NCBI GenBank assembly: GCA_039920665.1
Contig: JBDSDH010000150.1
Span: 29,369 to 93,368 of the forward strand
Source of the DNA: WLMZ01 sp039920665
Lineage (GTDB): Bacteria > Actinomycetota > Acidimicrobiia > Acidimicrobiales > Ilumatobacteraceae
Direction: 5' to 3'
Length of the DNA: 64,000 nucleotides
A program made the position numbers and the translations under genes. The notes beneath the pieces were generated by a model. That model saw nothing but the letters and a program-made list of their open reading frames with translations, searched no databases and was not told where the DNA came from. Positions 49,838-58,277 of this stretch are shown here, one piece after another. How positions within the stretch are numbered: the first letter of the stretch is position 1; every line of letters begins with the position of its first letter.

Positions 49838-51025
49838 TCAGATGAAGTGCTCGGCCAGGGCGGGGAAGCCGTTGAAGCCGACAGAGCTGTAGGTCGTGGT
49901 ATAGGCGCCCGCCGACATGATGTCGACCATGTCGCCCTCTTCCAGGGCGAGGGGCAGTTCGTAGGCGGTCTTCTCGTACAGAACGTCGGCCGAATCACAG
50001 GTCGGGCCGGCGATTGCGACGGGCCCCGTCGCAGTCCCGTCGTGCGGCGTGCGCAGTCGGTAGCGGATTGCCTCGTCCATCGTCTCGGCCAGACCGTGAA
50101 ACTTGCCACAGTCGAGATACACCCAGCGCTCGGTGTCGAGCGGGGATCGTCGGGACACGAGGATCACTTCGCTGCGCAAGACGCCCGCGTCGGCAACCAT
50201 GTAGCGGCCCGGCTCGACCATGACCTCGAGGGGCGTGCCGTCGATGCCGTTCGGGAACCAACGCCTCAGGGCACCTGACACGGCTGTGCCGTAGGCGTCG
50301 ATGCCGGGCGCTGCCTCGCGGTACGTGCCGGGGAAACCGCCGCCGAGGTTGACGAACGACGGCTTGGCGCCCCGCCGGGTCGCCCGATCGATCAGCAATG
50401 CGACCACTTCGAGCGAGTCGTCCCACGCCCCCAGGTCTCGCTGCTGGGACCCGACGTGGAACGAGACGCCGCATTCGAGACCGAGCTCGGTCGCGAGGAC
50501 GAGCAGATTCTCGACTTCGACGGCTTCGCAACCGAACTTGCGCGACAGCGGCCAGTCGGCACCGGCGCATTCGTGGCGGAGTCGCACACAGATCGAAGCG
50601 CCGGGAACGACCGCTGCGACCTTGCGCAGTTCGGGCTCACAATCGACGGTGAACCGAGTGACGCCCTTGGACGCTGCGTATTCGACGTCGCGACGCTTCT
50701 TGATCGTGTTGCCGTAGGAGATGTCAGCGGGCGACGCACCAGCCTCGAGACAGAAGTCGATCTCGGCCGGGCTGGCGACATCGAACGCCGAGCCGAGCGA
50801 AACCAGCCGACGCAGGATCGGCAGGGCCGGGTTGGCCTTCACCGCGTAGTACACCCGAGCGGTCGGGATCGCGGCCGTGAGACCGTGATACCGGCCCTCG
50901 ACGAGGTCGACATCGACCACGACGAACGGCGTCGGCGCGTCGGTGGTGCGGAGGAAATCGTCGATCTTGGCGCCGCCGGAAAGCGGCGCGGCGGGGGCAC
51001 TGGGGAAAGTCACGGCGGGGACCAT
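49838..51025 (-). CDS. Ornithine/arginine/diaminopimelate decarboxylase-type (fold III) PLP enzyme
   Basis: This is a 395-residue alanine-racemase-fold decarboxylase. The PLP Lys is in 'ARVYYAVKANPALPILRRLVSLGSAFDVASPAEID' (about residue 63). Further motifs are 'VSFHVGSQQRDLGAW' (about 190), 'NLGGGFPGTY' (about 225), 'EVMVEPGRYMVADAGVLRSEVIL' (about 270) and the catalytic Cys/Asp pair 'GPTCDSADVLYEK' (about 340). The CDS.D.L motif and length of about 390 are characteristic of ornithine (ODC) rather than diaminopimelate decarboxylases. It makes putrescine, linking it to the aguAB genes 5 kb away. Confidence 0.9.
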   Translation of the reverse strand: MVPAVTFPSAPAAPLSGGAKIDDFLRTTDAPTPFVVVDVDLVEGRYHGLTAAIPTARVYYAVKANPALPILRRLVSLGSAFDVASPAEIDFCLEAGASPADISYGNTIKKRRDVEYAASKGVTRFTVDCEPELRKVAAVVPGASICVRLRHECAGADWPLSRKFGCEAVEVENLLVLATELGLECGVSFHVGSQQRDLGAWDDSLEVVALLIDRATRRGAKPSFVNLGGGFPGTYREAAPGIDAYGTAVSGALRRWFPNGIDGTPLEVMVEPGRYMVADAGVLRSEVILVSRRSPLDTERWVYLDCGKFHGLAETMDEAIRYRLRTPHDGTATGPVAIAGPTCDSADVLYEKTAYELPLALEEGDMVDIMSAGAYTTTYSSVGFNGFPALAEHFI

Positions 51026-51128
51026 ACGCAGTACAGAGCGATGTTTCTACTGGTTGATACAACAGTCAGTTGTGGCTGTTGCGTCAATCAGATCCACTGA
51101 CGAACCGATCGAAAATCGCAACCGCTCG

Positions 51129-52172
51129 TCAACTGCCGCGCAGAGCATCGATTCGATCGCCAACGGTGTCGAGGGTGTCCGCTTTCGTCAGTGTGCGAGC
51201 GCCGCGCAACTTCTCGACGAGATGTTCACCGGCGGTCGTCGGTCGATATCTGGCCGGATTCTTTTCGTCACAACACGTCGGCAGGCACTCGACCACTGCG
51301 TCGTAGTTGCCATCGAGAAAGAACGCCATCGATCGACGGCGGGTTCCCCTCTCGCCGAGCGACACGACACGATGGATGGTGGAGCGCCACTGGTCGTTGG
51401 TCCACTGGGCGAGCAGGTCCCCGAGGTTGACGATCAACGCTCCGGGTTCGGCGACCACGTCGTGCCACGCGCCGTCGTGACCCAGCAGTTGCAGCCCGGG
51501 CACACGGTCCGCGTAGAGCACGGTGGTGATGCCGTAGTCGGTGTGTGCGCCGAGCCGTTGCTGGCCCTCGGCAATCTGTGTCTGCGCGGCGAGCCGTTCG
51601 TAGTAGTTGACCCGCAGCGTCTCGGTGGAATGCGTCAACGATGTCCGGAAGAAGCCGGGCTCGAGACCCAGCGCCATCGCGTAGATGTCGGTGAGCGTGT
51701 GCGCGAGTTGGACGACTGCGTCGAAGTAATCGGTCATCGCCGGCCGCAATCCAGCTGGTTCGGTCGGCCACAGGTTGGGCTCGAAGACGTGGAACGGATC
51801 GGAGCTGTGGACCTCGTCGTCGGGCACGAGATCGGGACCGATGACGAACACTTCGCGCAAATCGGCGGGTGCATCGACGCCCACCGTGTAGCTCAGCGCC
51901 TCGCCACCCTGGGCGAGGAAGCCGCGGTTGATGTGATCACCGTCGGGAGCAATGGCGAGCTTGTCCTCGATCGGGAGCGCGAAGAACGCGTCGACCTCGG
52001 CGAGCGCGACATCGATCAGGGTCTGCGGAAAGCGGTGACCGACGATCTGGAAGAATCCGGTGGTGCGACAGGCGTGATCGATCTCTGCCGCGAGTGCCCG
52101 CTGCATGTCGGGAGTTCCGTCGAACCAAGCGGTCAGATCGATCACGGGCACCACGAGATCGGCCATGGTCAC
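51129..52172 (-). CDS. Isopenicillin N synthase-family 2-oxoglutarate/Fe(II) oxygenase
   Basis: This is a 347-residue non-haem iron oxygenase. The N-terminal DIOX_N region ('VPVIDLTAWFDGT', 'ACRTTGFFQIVGHRFPQTLIDV') precedes the double-stranded beta helix. Its iron ligands are His and Asp in 'RLGAHTDYGITTVLYAD' (about 207-209) and His in 'RSTIHRVVSLGERGTRRRSMAFFLDG' (about 265); the R.S pair that holds 2-oxoglutarate is also present. The substrate is not predictable. The ATG overlaps the YihY stop (ATGA at 52169-52172), so both are on one transcript. Confidence 0.9.
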   Translation of the reverse strand: MTMADLVVPVIDLTAWFDGTPDMQRALAAEIDHACRTTGFFQIVGHRFPQTLIDVALAEVDAFFALPIEDKLAIAPDGDHINRGFLAQGGEALSYTVGVDAPADLREVFVIGPDLVPDDEVHSSDPFHVFEPNLWPTEPAGLRPAMTDYFDAVVQLAHTLTDIYAMALGLEPGFFRTSLTHSTETLRVNYYERLAAQTQIAEGQQRLGAHTDYGITTVLYADRVPGLQLLGHDGAWHDVVAEPGALIVNLGDLLAQWTNDQWRSTIHRVVSLGERGTRRRSMAFFLDGNYDAVVECLPTCCDEKNPARYRPTTAGEHLVEKLRGARTLTKADTLDTVGDRIDALRGS

Positions 52173-53095
52173 GATTCTCTCACCCAGCCATCACCGTCGG
52201 CAGGGGCATCGGTAGGAGCAGGCCGCGAAGAGCCGTGGCGCACACCGTGACGCACACCGTGTTTTGAGAGCGATGCATTGGCTTCCACACCGATCAGCGC
52301 GACCATCGCGTGCAGGCTGAGCCAGGTGAGCAGTGCGATGACAGCCGCGAAGTTGCCGTAGACCGGCGTCGCCGACTTGATCGAACTGGCGACGACGGTG
52401 CCGGTGACCACCTGCAGGATCGAGAACCCGATCCCGGCTCCGATCGCTCCTGGCCACAGTTGCCAGCCGTGCAAGGGCCGGGCGGTCAAAATCCGGTAGG
52501 CGATCGTGAGCAGCCCGATGTTGATCGCGATCGTTGCCAGCGCGAGCAGGATTCGACTCAGCCACGACACACCCGCAATGCCGATGATGCCGGACACGAT
52601 GCTCGCCGCGATCTGGCTGCCCCCGACCACACCGACGGCAAGCAGCGAGCGCGCCCGAGATTTGGGCAGGTTCGGCCGTTCGTGTTCTGGCACGCCCCAA
52701 ATGTCGTTCATCCCGTTCTGAGTCGCGACGAACGCCTTGGAGCCGGCCCACAGGGTCGTGGCGAGTCCGATGACCAACACGAAGATGTTGCCTTTCAAGC
52801 TGCTCGGGTTGGATCCGATGGTCTCACCGACGATCGGAATGTTGGCAAAGGCCGAGCCGACGATCTTGGCCCGCAAGTTCGGTCGGCTTTCGAGGACGTA
52901 ACCAAGGATCGTGGTCAGGACGACGAGCATCGGGAACACCGACAGAAATCCGTAGTGGGCGAGCAGTGCGGCGTGGCGACCGGTCTTGTGACGGAGGAAT
53001 CCGTCGATCCCTCCGAAGACGAAGTCGAGCGGCCGAAACCGGTCACGAAGGCGGAGTACGAACCCCTTTTCGGTCCAATTCGGATGGGGATGGAT
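52169..53095 (-). CDS. YihY/virulence factor BrkB-family membrane protein (start uncertain)
   Basis: This membrane protein of about 300 residues has roughly six hydrophobic helices. YihY landmarks are 'HAALLAHYGFLSVFPMLVVLTTILGYVL' (TM1), 'ATTLWAGSKAFVATQNGMNDIWGVPEHERPN' and 'PGAIGAGIGFSILQVVTGTVVASSIKSATPVYGNFAAVIALLTWLSLHAMVALIGVEANA'. Homology reaches back to 'RLRDRFRPLDFVFGGIDGF', yet this frame has no ATG, GTG or TTG between there and the divergent gene, so the 5' coordinate is approximate. An ATG at 53118 with a weak ribosome site is in another frame. The C-terminus carries 'KHGVRHGVRHG', a 12-bp duplication. Function of the family is unsettled. Confidence 0.72.
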   Translation of the reverse strand: MHPHPNWTEKGFVLRLRDRFRPLDFVFGGIDGFLRHKTGRHAALLAHYGFLSVFPMLVVLTTILGYVLESRPNLRAKIVGSAFANIPIVGETIGSNPSSLKGNIFVLVIGLATTLWAGSKAFVATQNGMNDIWGVPEHERPNLPKSRARSLLAVGVVGGSQIAASIVSGIIGIAGVSWLSRILLALATIAINIGLLTIAYRILTARPLHGWQLWPGAIGAGIGFSILQVVTGTVVASSIKSATPVYGNFAAVIALLTWLSLHAMVALIGVEANASLSKHGVRHGVRHGSSRPAPTDAPADGDGWVRES

Positions 53096-53182
53096 GGCTC
53101 GAGTTGTGATTGTTGCATCCTCGCAGCAATTGCGACGTCTGACTCTTCCCGCCTCTTGCCCGTCCGCTACCTTGCCCCTGCA

Positions 53183-55291
53183 ATGGGGTTGATGGTCCGG
53201 GTCGGGGGGCCCGAGCGTGATCGGCGCGTCGTCTACATCGGATCGGCGCTTGCGATCGGCATCGCGCTCTTCGTCGCGTTCCGGATGTATCCGTTGCCCT
53301 ACGGGGCCGCGATTCGGGCGGTCTCGCTCGGAATGCTGACGGCGTTGCTGGCGATGGGTCTGGCGCTGATCTATCGCGCCAACCGCGTCCTCAACTTCGC
53401 CCAGGCCGACCTCGGTTCGGTGCCGACATCGTTCGCTGTTGCGCTGGTTGTGTTCTCCAACTTCCCGTACCCGCTCGGGTTCGTGATCGGGTTGGTTGTC
53501 TCGGTGGTGCTCGGTGGGGTCGTCGAGTTGGTGTTCGTCCGCCGATTCAAACATGCGTCGCGTCTCGTGTTGACGGTGGCGACGCTGGGGATCACCCAAC
53601 TGCTGGTCCTGCTCGGCATCCTCATCCCGCGCTGGTGGGGTCGCAACGCTGCGTCGGAGCGGCTCCCGCAAGCGTTCGGCTTCTATGTCGAGGTCGGCAC
53701 CGTGCGGCTGCTCGCCAATGACTTCGTCGCCCTCGTCGCGGCACCCGTCGTGATGGTGCTGGTCGCGCTGTTCCTGAACAAGACCCGCGTCGGCATCGCC
53801 GTGCGTGCGGCCGCAGAGCGAGGTGATCGGGCGAACATGCTCGGTATCCCCGTCAACCGCCTGAGCACCATCGTGTGGGCGATTGCGGCTGCCTTGTCGT
53901 TCGTCGCCCTGTACCTGCGAGCGGGCATCCTCGGCTTCCCGATCGGCAGCGCGTTCGATCTCACCAACCTGCTGTTCGCAATGGCAGCGCTGGTCATCGG
54001 GCGGATGCAGAACCTGGTGGTCATCTCGATCGCCGGTGTTGCAATCGGGTTCCTCGGCTACTGGGTCACCTGGACGGTCGACACGCCGTTGCTCGCCGTG
54101 CCGATGGTGTCGATTGCGGTCCTCGTCGCGTTGTTGAGCCAGCGTCGTTCCGGCAGCCGTCGCGACAACGACAGCACGTCTTCGTGGCAGGGCGCCGACG
54201 AAGTCCGCCCACTCGATGACGCGACGGCGCGACTCGTGTGGGTGCGACTCGCTCGCTACAGCTGCTGGGTGGTGGTGGTCGCTGCGGTGGTCCTGCTGCC
54301 GATCATCCTGCGCGTCGATCGGCTGATCCAACTCAACGAAACCGTCATCTTCTGCATCATCGGGATCTCGATGTTGGTGCTGACGGGTTGGGCCGGGCAG
54401 ATCTCGCTCGGCCAGATGGGCTTCGTCGCGGTCGGCGGTGCCGTGAGTGCGTTGTGCACCGATCGTTGGAACATCGATCTCACTCTCTCGTTGTTGATTG
54501 CCGCAGCGGCCGGCGCCTTCGCGGCGTTGCTCGTCGGACTTCCGGCATTGCGGCTGCAGGGGCTGTACCTCGCGGTCACCACGCTTGCGTTCGGGGTCAG
54601 TGTCACGGCCTGGTTGCTCAACGACCGGTTCTTCGGATGGATCCCCCGCACCCGACTGAAGACGTCACCGTTGTTCGGCAAGATCGATATCGATACACCG
54701 ACCCGGTTCTACGCCTACACAATCGTCGTGTTGGTGATCGTCATCGCCGTCATCCGCGGGATCCGTCGCTCGCGCACGGGCCGCGTGATCGTGGCCATGC
54801 GCGAAAACGAGCGCGGCGCACAGAGCTTTTCGGTGTCCACGATCAGGGCCAAGCTGACCGCGTTCATGCTGAGTGGTGCCGTCGCGGGAATCGCCGGCGG
54901 ACTGTACGTACACATGAACCATGCATTCAGCCTCGGCCAGTTCAGCGCTGGAACGAGCTTCGGCGTGCTGACTTCGGCGATCATCGGCGGGCTCGGATCT
55001 GTCACGGGTGTCGTGGTCGGCGCGGTCTACATCGGTGCCACCATCCGACTGCCCAACGAGTGGCGGCTGTTGGCGACCTCGTTCTCGGTGCTGCTGATCC
55101 TGCTGGTGATGCCGGCCGGCCTCGGGAGCCAACTGACCAAATTGCGCGACGTGATCGCTCGGGCGGCAATCAAACGGCAGGGTCCGACGCTGGCGGACGT
55201 ACCGATTTCGGTGGCCGTGCTCGACGAGATGACCGAGCTGATCGAGCCTGACGAACCAACGCTCGTCTCGGTCGAAGGCGGGGCCGAATGA
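53183..55291 (+). CDS. Fused LivH-LivM branched-chain amino acid ABC permease
   Basis: This is a 702-residue membrane protein. Residues 1-310 correspond to LivH ('LLAMGLALIYRANRVLNFAQADLGSVP', 'GIAVRAAAERGDRANMLGIPVNRLST'). A soluble linker of about 35 residues (LLSQRRSGSRRDNDSTSSWQ) then leads into LivM from about 355 ('GISMLVLTGWAGQISLGQMGFVAVGGAVSA', 'LRLQGLYLAVTTLAFG', 'VIVAMRENERGAQSFSV', 'GLYVHMNHAFSLGQFS'). Both EAA-like loops are present, so one chain can form the whole channel. ATG 53183 is the first plausible start after the divergent YihY gene. The stop overlaps the next ATG by 4 nt. Confidence 0.9.
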   Translation: MGLMVRVGGPERDRRVVYIGSALAIGIALFVAFRMYPLPYGAAIRAVSLGMLTALLAMGLALIYRANRVLNFAQADLGSVPTSFAVALVVFSNFPYPLGFVIGLVVSVVLGGVVELVFVRRFKHASRLVLTVATLGITQLLVLLGILIPRWWGRNAASERLPQAFGFYVEVGTVRLLANDFVALVAAPVVMVLVALFLNKTRVGIAVRAAAERGDRANMLGIPVNRLSTIVWAIAAALSFVALYLRAGILGFPIGSAFDLTNLLFAMAALVIGRMQNLVVISIAGVAIGFLGYWVTWTVDTPLLAVPMVSIAVLVALLSQRRSGSRRDNDSTSSWQGADEVRPLDDATARLVWVRLARYSCWVVVVAAVVLLPIILRVDRLIQLNETVIFCIIGISMLVLTGWAGQISLGQMGFVAVGGAVSALCTDRWNIDLTLSLLIAAAAGAFAALLVGLPALRLQGLYLAVTTLAFGVSVTAWLLNDRFFGWIPRTRLKTSPLFGKIDIDTPTRFYAYTIVVLVIVIAVIRGIRRSRTGRVIVAMRENERGAQSFSVSTIRAKLTAFMLSGAVAGIAGGLYVHMNHAFSLGQFSAGTSFGVLTSAIIGGLGSVTGVVVGAVYIGATIRLPNEWRLLATSFSVLLILLVMPAGLGSQLTKLRDVIARAAIKRQGPTLADVPISVAVLDEMTELIEPDEPTLVSVEGGAE

Positions 55292-58191
55292 ACGCGTTCC
55301 TCAAGGGCTTGCGCCATCCAATGAAGTGGCTGACCGAGATGTGTGGCGGTCAGGCCGCCTACCCGCTGGTCATCTTGTTCGGGCTCAACGCCGTCGACGA
55401 ACTCGACCGAGCTGCGTTCGGAATCCTGCTCCCCGAGATCCGCAAGGACTTCGGTATCGATCTCAAGACGGCGCTCGGGCTGGTCGCGTTGTCGTCGGTG
55501 GCTGCGCTCGCGCTCCAGGTACCGATCGCGCAGCTGGCCGATCGCTCGAAGCGGGTGCCGATGGCCATCGCCGGCGCGTTGGTGTGGGCCGCTTTCAGTG
55601 GCCTGACCGGCCTCGCAACCGGCGTGATCATGCTCACCATCGCTCGCTCCGGTTCGTCGATCGGCAAGGCCGTCATCGACCCCACCCACAACTCGCTGCT
55701 CGCCGACTACTACCCGATCGAAACTCGCAGTCGGGTCTTCAGCACCCATCGCGCCGCCAACGCCGTTGGCGCGTTCGTCGGTCCGTTGAGCGCAGGCTTG
55801 CTCGCCTACGCATTCGGATGGCGCACGCCGTTCTTCGTGTTCATGGTGCCGACGCTGGTCCTGGCTTTCTTGGCGCTCCGGTTGCGCGAGCCAATCCGCG
55901 GCCGCTGGGAGCGGGCTGCCACCGGAGCCAGCGAGGACGTCGTCAACACCGAGGAAGAGCCGGCGTCGTTCGCAGAGAGCTGGCGCACCGTGCAGAAGGT
56001 GGCGAGTCTGCGCCGGATCTGGTGGTCGCTGCCGTTCCTGGCCGTTGCGCTCATTGGTTTCGTGACGCTGGCATCGGTGCTCTACGAGCGTGAGTTCGGC
56101 CTCGACGAACGGGCCCGAGGGATCGCCGCAGCGATCTCGGAGCCGTTCGCCCTCATCGGCATCGTGGTCGGGACGCGGATCATCACCCGTCAGTACATGA
56201 GCGACATGGCCGCGCTGATCAAGTTCCTCGCGACCGTCGCGCTCGCGAGTTCGATCGCGTTCGCAGGCTTTGCCTTGTCTCCGAACATCGTGGTCGCCGT
56301 GGCGATGAACTGCATCATCTCCGCATCGCTCGCAATCCTGGGGCCGGGCATCCTCGTCGCCTTCTCGCTGGCCATCCCAGCCCGGGCACGGGCCACCGGC
56401 TTCAGTGCGGCGTCGCTGTGGGTGATCCCCGGCCTGCTCGTGCTGCCGCTCATCGGCTGGGCTGCCGACAAGTGGAACGTACGGATCGGGATGCTCGTGA
56501 TGCTGCCGCTGTTCATCATCGGTGCGCTGATCCTGCGCAGCGTGTCGACCACGATCAACGACGACATCGCCCAGGTCTGGCAAGCCACGGCGGCTCGCTC
56601 CGAGGCGCTCTATCAGCGTCGCCAGGGCGAGGCAGATCTGCTGCTGGTTCGCAACGTCAATGCCGGCTACGGCAACCGTCAGATCCTGTTCGACGTCAGT
56701 ATCGACGTCAAGGAGGGCGAGATCGTCGCCCTGCTCGGCACGAATGGGGCTGGCAAGTCGACGTTGTTGAAGGCGATCAGTGGCATCGTCGAGGCCGACC
56801 GCGGGGCGATCGTGCTCGATGGTCGAGACATCACTCACGCCCCGCCGAACGAGATCGCGGTGCTCGGCATCAGCCAGATGCCCGGTGGCGCCGGCGTGTT
56901 CGGTTCGTTGACGATCCGAGAAAACCTCCAACTCGCTGGTTGGACCCAGCACCGCAAGCCCGACGAGGTCAAGGCCAGCACCGAAGCGGTGCTCGAGATG
57001 TTCCCGATCCTGCGGGCCAAGATGAACGACGCTGCCGCCGACATGAGCGGTGGTCAACAACAGATGTTGGCGCTCGGGATGGCGTTCATCGCCAAACCGA
57101 GAGTGCTCTTGATCGACGAACTGTCGCTCGGCCTGGCCCCGGTGATCGTCGGCCAGATGCTGCCGATCGTCGAACGCCTCGCTGCCGAAGGTGTCGCGAT
57201 CATCATGGTCGAGCAGAGTGTGAACGTCGCCCTCACCGTCGCCAGCCGGGCCTATTTCCTCGAACGGGGAGCGGTGCAGTTCAGCGGCCCGACTGCGGAA
57301 CTGCTCGAACGTCCCGATCTGCTCCGTTCGGTCTTCTTGTCGAACGCGAGTGTCGGTGCTGCAGCCACCCACGAGCCATACGTCGCGGTCGATGGCGAGC
57401 CACCCGCTTTGGCGGTCACCGGATTGGTGCGCACGTTCGGCGGCATCCGGGCTGTCAACGACGTGTCATTCGAGGTCATGCCACGGGAGATCGTCGGGAT
57501 CATCGGACCCAACGGTGCCGGCAAGACCACCTTGTTCGACCTGATCTCGGGCTTCACGACGGTCGGAGCCGGACGTGTGTCGCTCAGTGGCAACGACATC
57601 TCCGACCTCAACCCGTCCCGGCGTGCTGCCGCCGGCCTCGGGCGCAGCTTCCAGGACGCAAAGTTGTTCCCGGAGATCACCGTGGCCGAGACGCTCGCCG
57701 TCGCGACCGAGCGGTTCGTCGGCAGCCGAAGCGTGATCGCTGCTGCATTGCGCCTCCCGCAGTCGTTCGACTCCGAGCAACAGGTCGCCGATCGGGTCGA
57801 CGAACTGCTCGAACTGATGGGGCTCGAGCAGTACCGCCACGCCTTCATTCGCGAGCTGTCCACCGGTACCCGTCGGGTCGTCGATCTCGCCTGCCAGGTC
57901 GCCCATCGCCCCACCGTGATCCTGCTCGACGAGCCGTCGAGCGGCATTGCCCAACGCGAGGTCGAAGCGCTGGCCCCGGTGCTGCTGCGGCTGCGTAACG
58001 AGATGGGCGCGGCGTTGATCGTGATCGAGCACGACATGCCGCTGATCAGCTCGATCTCTGACCGTCTGATCGCGCTCGATCAGGGGGCGGTGCTCTCCAC
58101 CGGCACTCCGAGCGACGTGCTCGCCCATCCTGACGTCATCGCGAGCTACCTCGGAACGTCCACTGCGGCCATCTCCCGTTCTGGTACCTGA
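55288..58191 (+). CDS. Three-part fusion: MFS membrane domain - LivF ATPase - LivG ATPase
   Basis: This is a single 967-codon frame. Residues 15-430 are a complete 12-TM MFS domain ('LLPEIRKDFGIDLKTALGLVALSS', 'QLADRSKRVPMAIAGALVWA', 'SLLADYYPIETRSRVFSTHRAANAVG'). From about 449 comes a LivF-type ATPase (Walker A GTNGAGKST about 484, 'DMSGGQQQMLALGMAF', 'VLLIDELSLGLAP'), and from about 707 a LivG-type ATPase (GPNGAGKTT about 740, 'LSTGTRRVVDLACQV', 'VILLDEPSSGI'). Both ATP sites look intact, although the LivG signature is STGTRR instead of SGGQ. It overlaps the LivH-LivM fusion (55288-55291). A secondary carrier physically joined to ABC motor domains is unusual. Confidence 0.9.
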   Translation: MNAFLKGLRHPMKWLTEMCGGQAAYPLVILFGLNAVDELDRAAFGILLPEIRKDFGIDLKTALGLVALSSVAALALQVPIAQLADRSKRVPMAIAGALVWAAFSGLTGLATGVIMLTIARSGSSIGKAVIDPTHNSLLADYYPIETRSRVFSTHRAANAVGAFVGPLSAGLLAYAFGWRTPFFVFMVPTLVLAFLALRLREPIRGRWERAATGASEDVVNTEEEPASFAESWRTVQKVASLRRIWWSLPFLAVALIGFVTLASVLYEREFGLDERARGIAAAISEPFALIGIVVGTRIITRQYMSDMAALIKFLATVALASSIAFAGFALSPNIVVAVAMNCIISASLAILGPGILVAFSLAIPARARATGFSAASLWVIPGLLVLPLIGWAADKWNVRIGMLVMLPLFIIGALILRSVSTTINDDIAQVWQATAARSEALYQRRQGEADLLLVRNVNAGYGNRQILFDVSIDVKEGEIVALLGTNGAGKSTLLKAISGIVEADRGAIVLDGRDITHAPPNEIAVLGISQMPGGAGVFGSLTIRENLQLAGWTQHRKPDEVKASTEAVLEMFPILRAKMNDAAADMSGGQQQMLALGMAFIAKPRVLLIDELSLGLAPVIVGQMLPIVERLAAEGVAIIMVEQSVNVALTVASRAYFLERGAVQFSGPTAELLERPDLLRSVFLSNASVGAAATHEPYVAVDGEPPALAVTGLVRTFGGIRAVNDVSFEVMPREIVGIIGPNGAGKTTLFDLISGFTTVGAGRVSLSGNDISDLNPSRRAAAGLGRSFQDAKLFPEITVAETLAVATERFVGSRSVIAAALRLPQSFDSEQQVADRVDELLELMGLEQYRHAFIRELSTGTRRVVDLACQVAHRPTVILLDEPSSGIAQREVEALAPVLLRLRNEMGAALIVIEHDMPLISSISDRLIALDQGAVLSTGTPSDVLAHPDVIASYLGTSTAAISRSGT

Positions 58192-58217
58192 TCGGCCTCC
58201 GACCAGCCGCGATCAAC

Positions 58218-58259
58218 CAACACACCAACCAGCAAGTAGTCAACACACCAACCAGCAAG
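58218..58259. repeat. 19-bp direct repeat CAACACACCAACCAGCAAG, two copies
   Basis: Perfect copies at 58218-58236 and 58241-58259 lie in the 86-nt gap before the binding-protein gene. This part of the leader is rich in A and C, so the mRNA should be unstructured. It could raise translation of the binding protein relative to the membrane genes. Confidence 0.85.
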
Positions 58260-58277
58260 CACACCAGGGGGTCACGA

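Noticed and set aside
52310..53182. Upstream in-frame extension of the LivH-LivM fusion
   Set aside because: This part is antisense to YihY and has no membrane segments; LivH homology starts near 53183.
55027..57372. Minus-strand open frame of about 780 codons opposite the fused transporter
   Set aside because: Low-complexity, hydrophilic composition; the plus frame contains Walker motifs and membrane helices.
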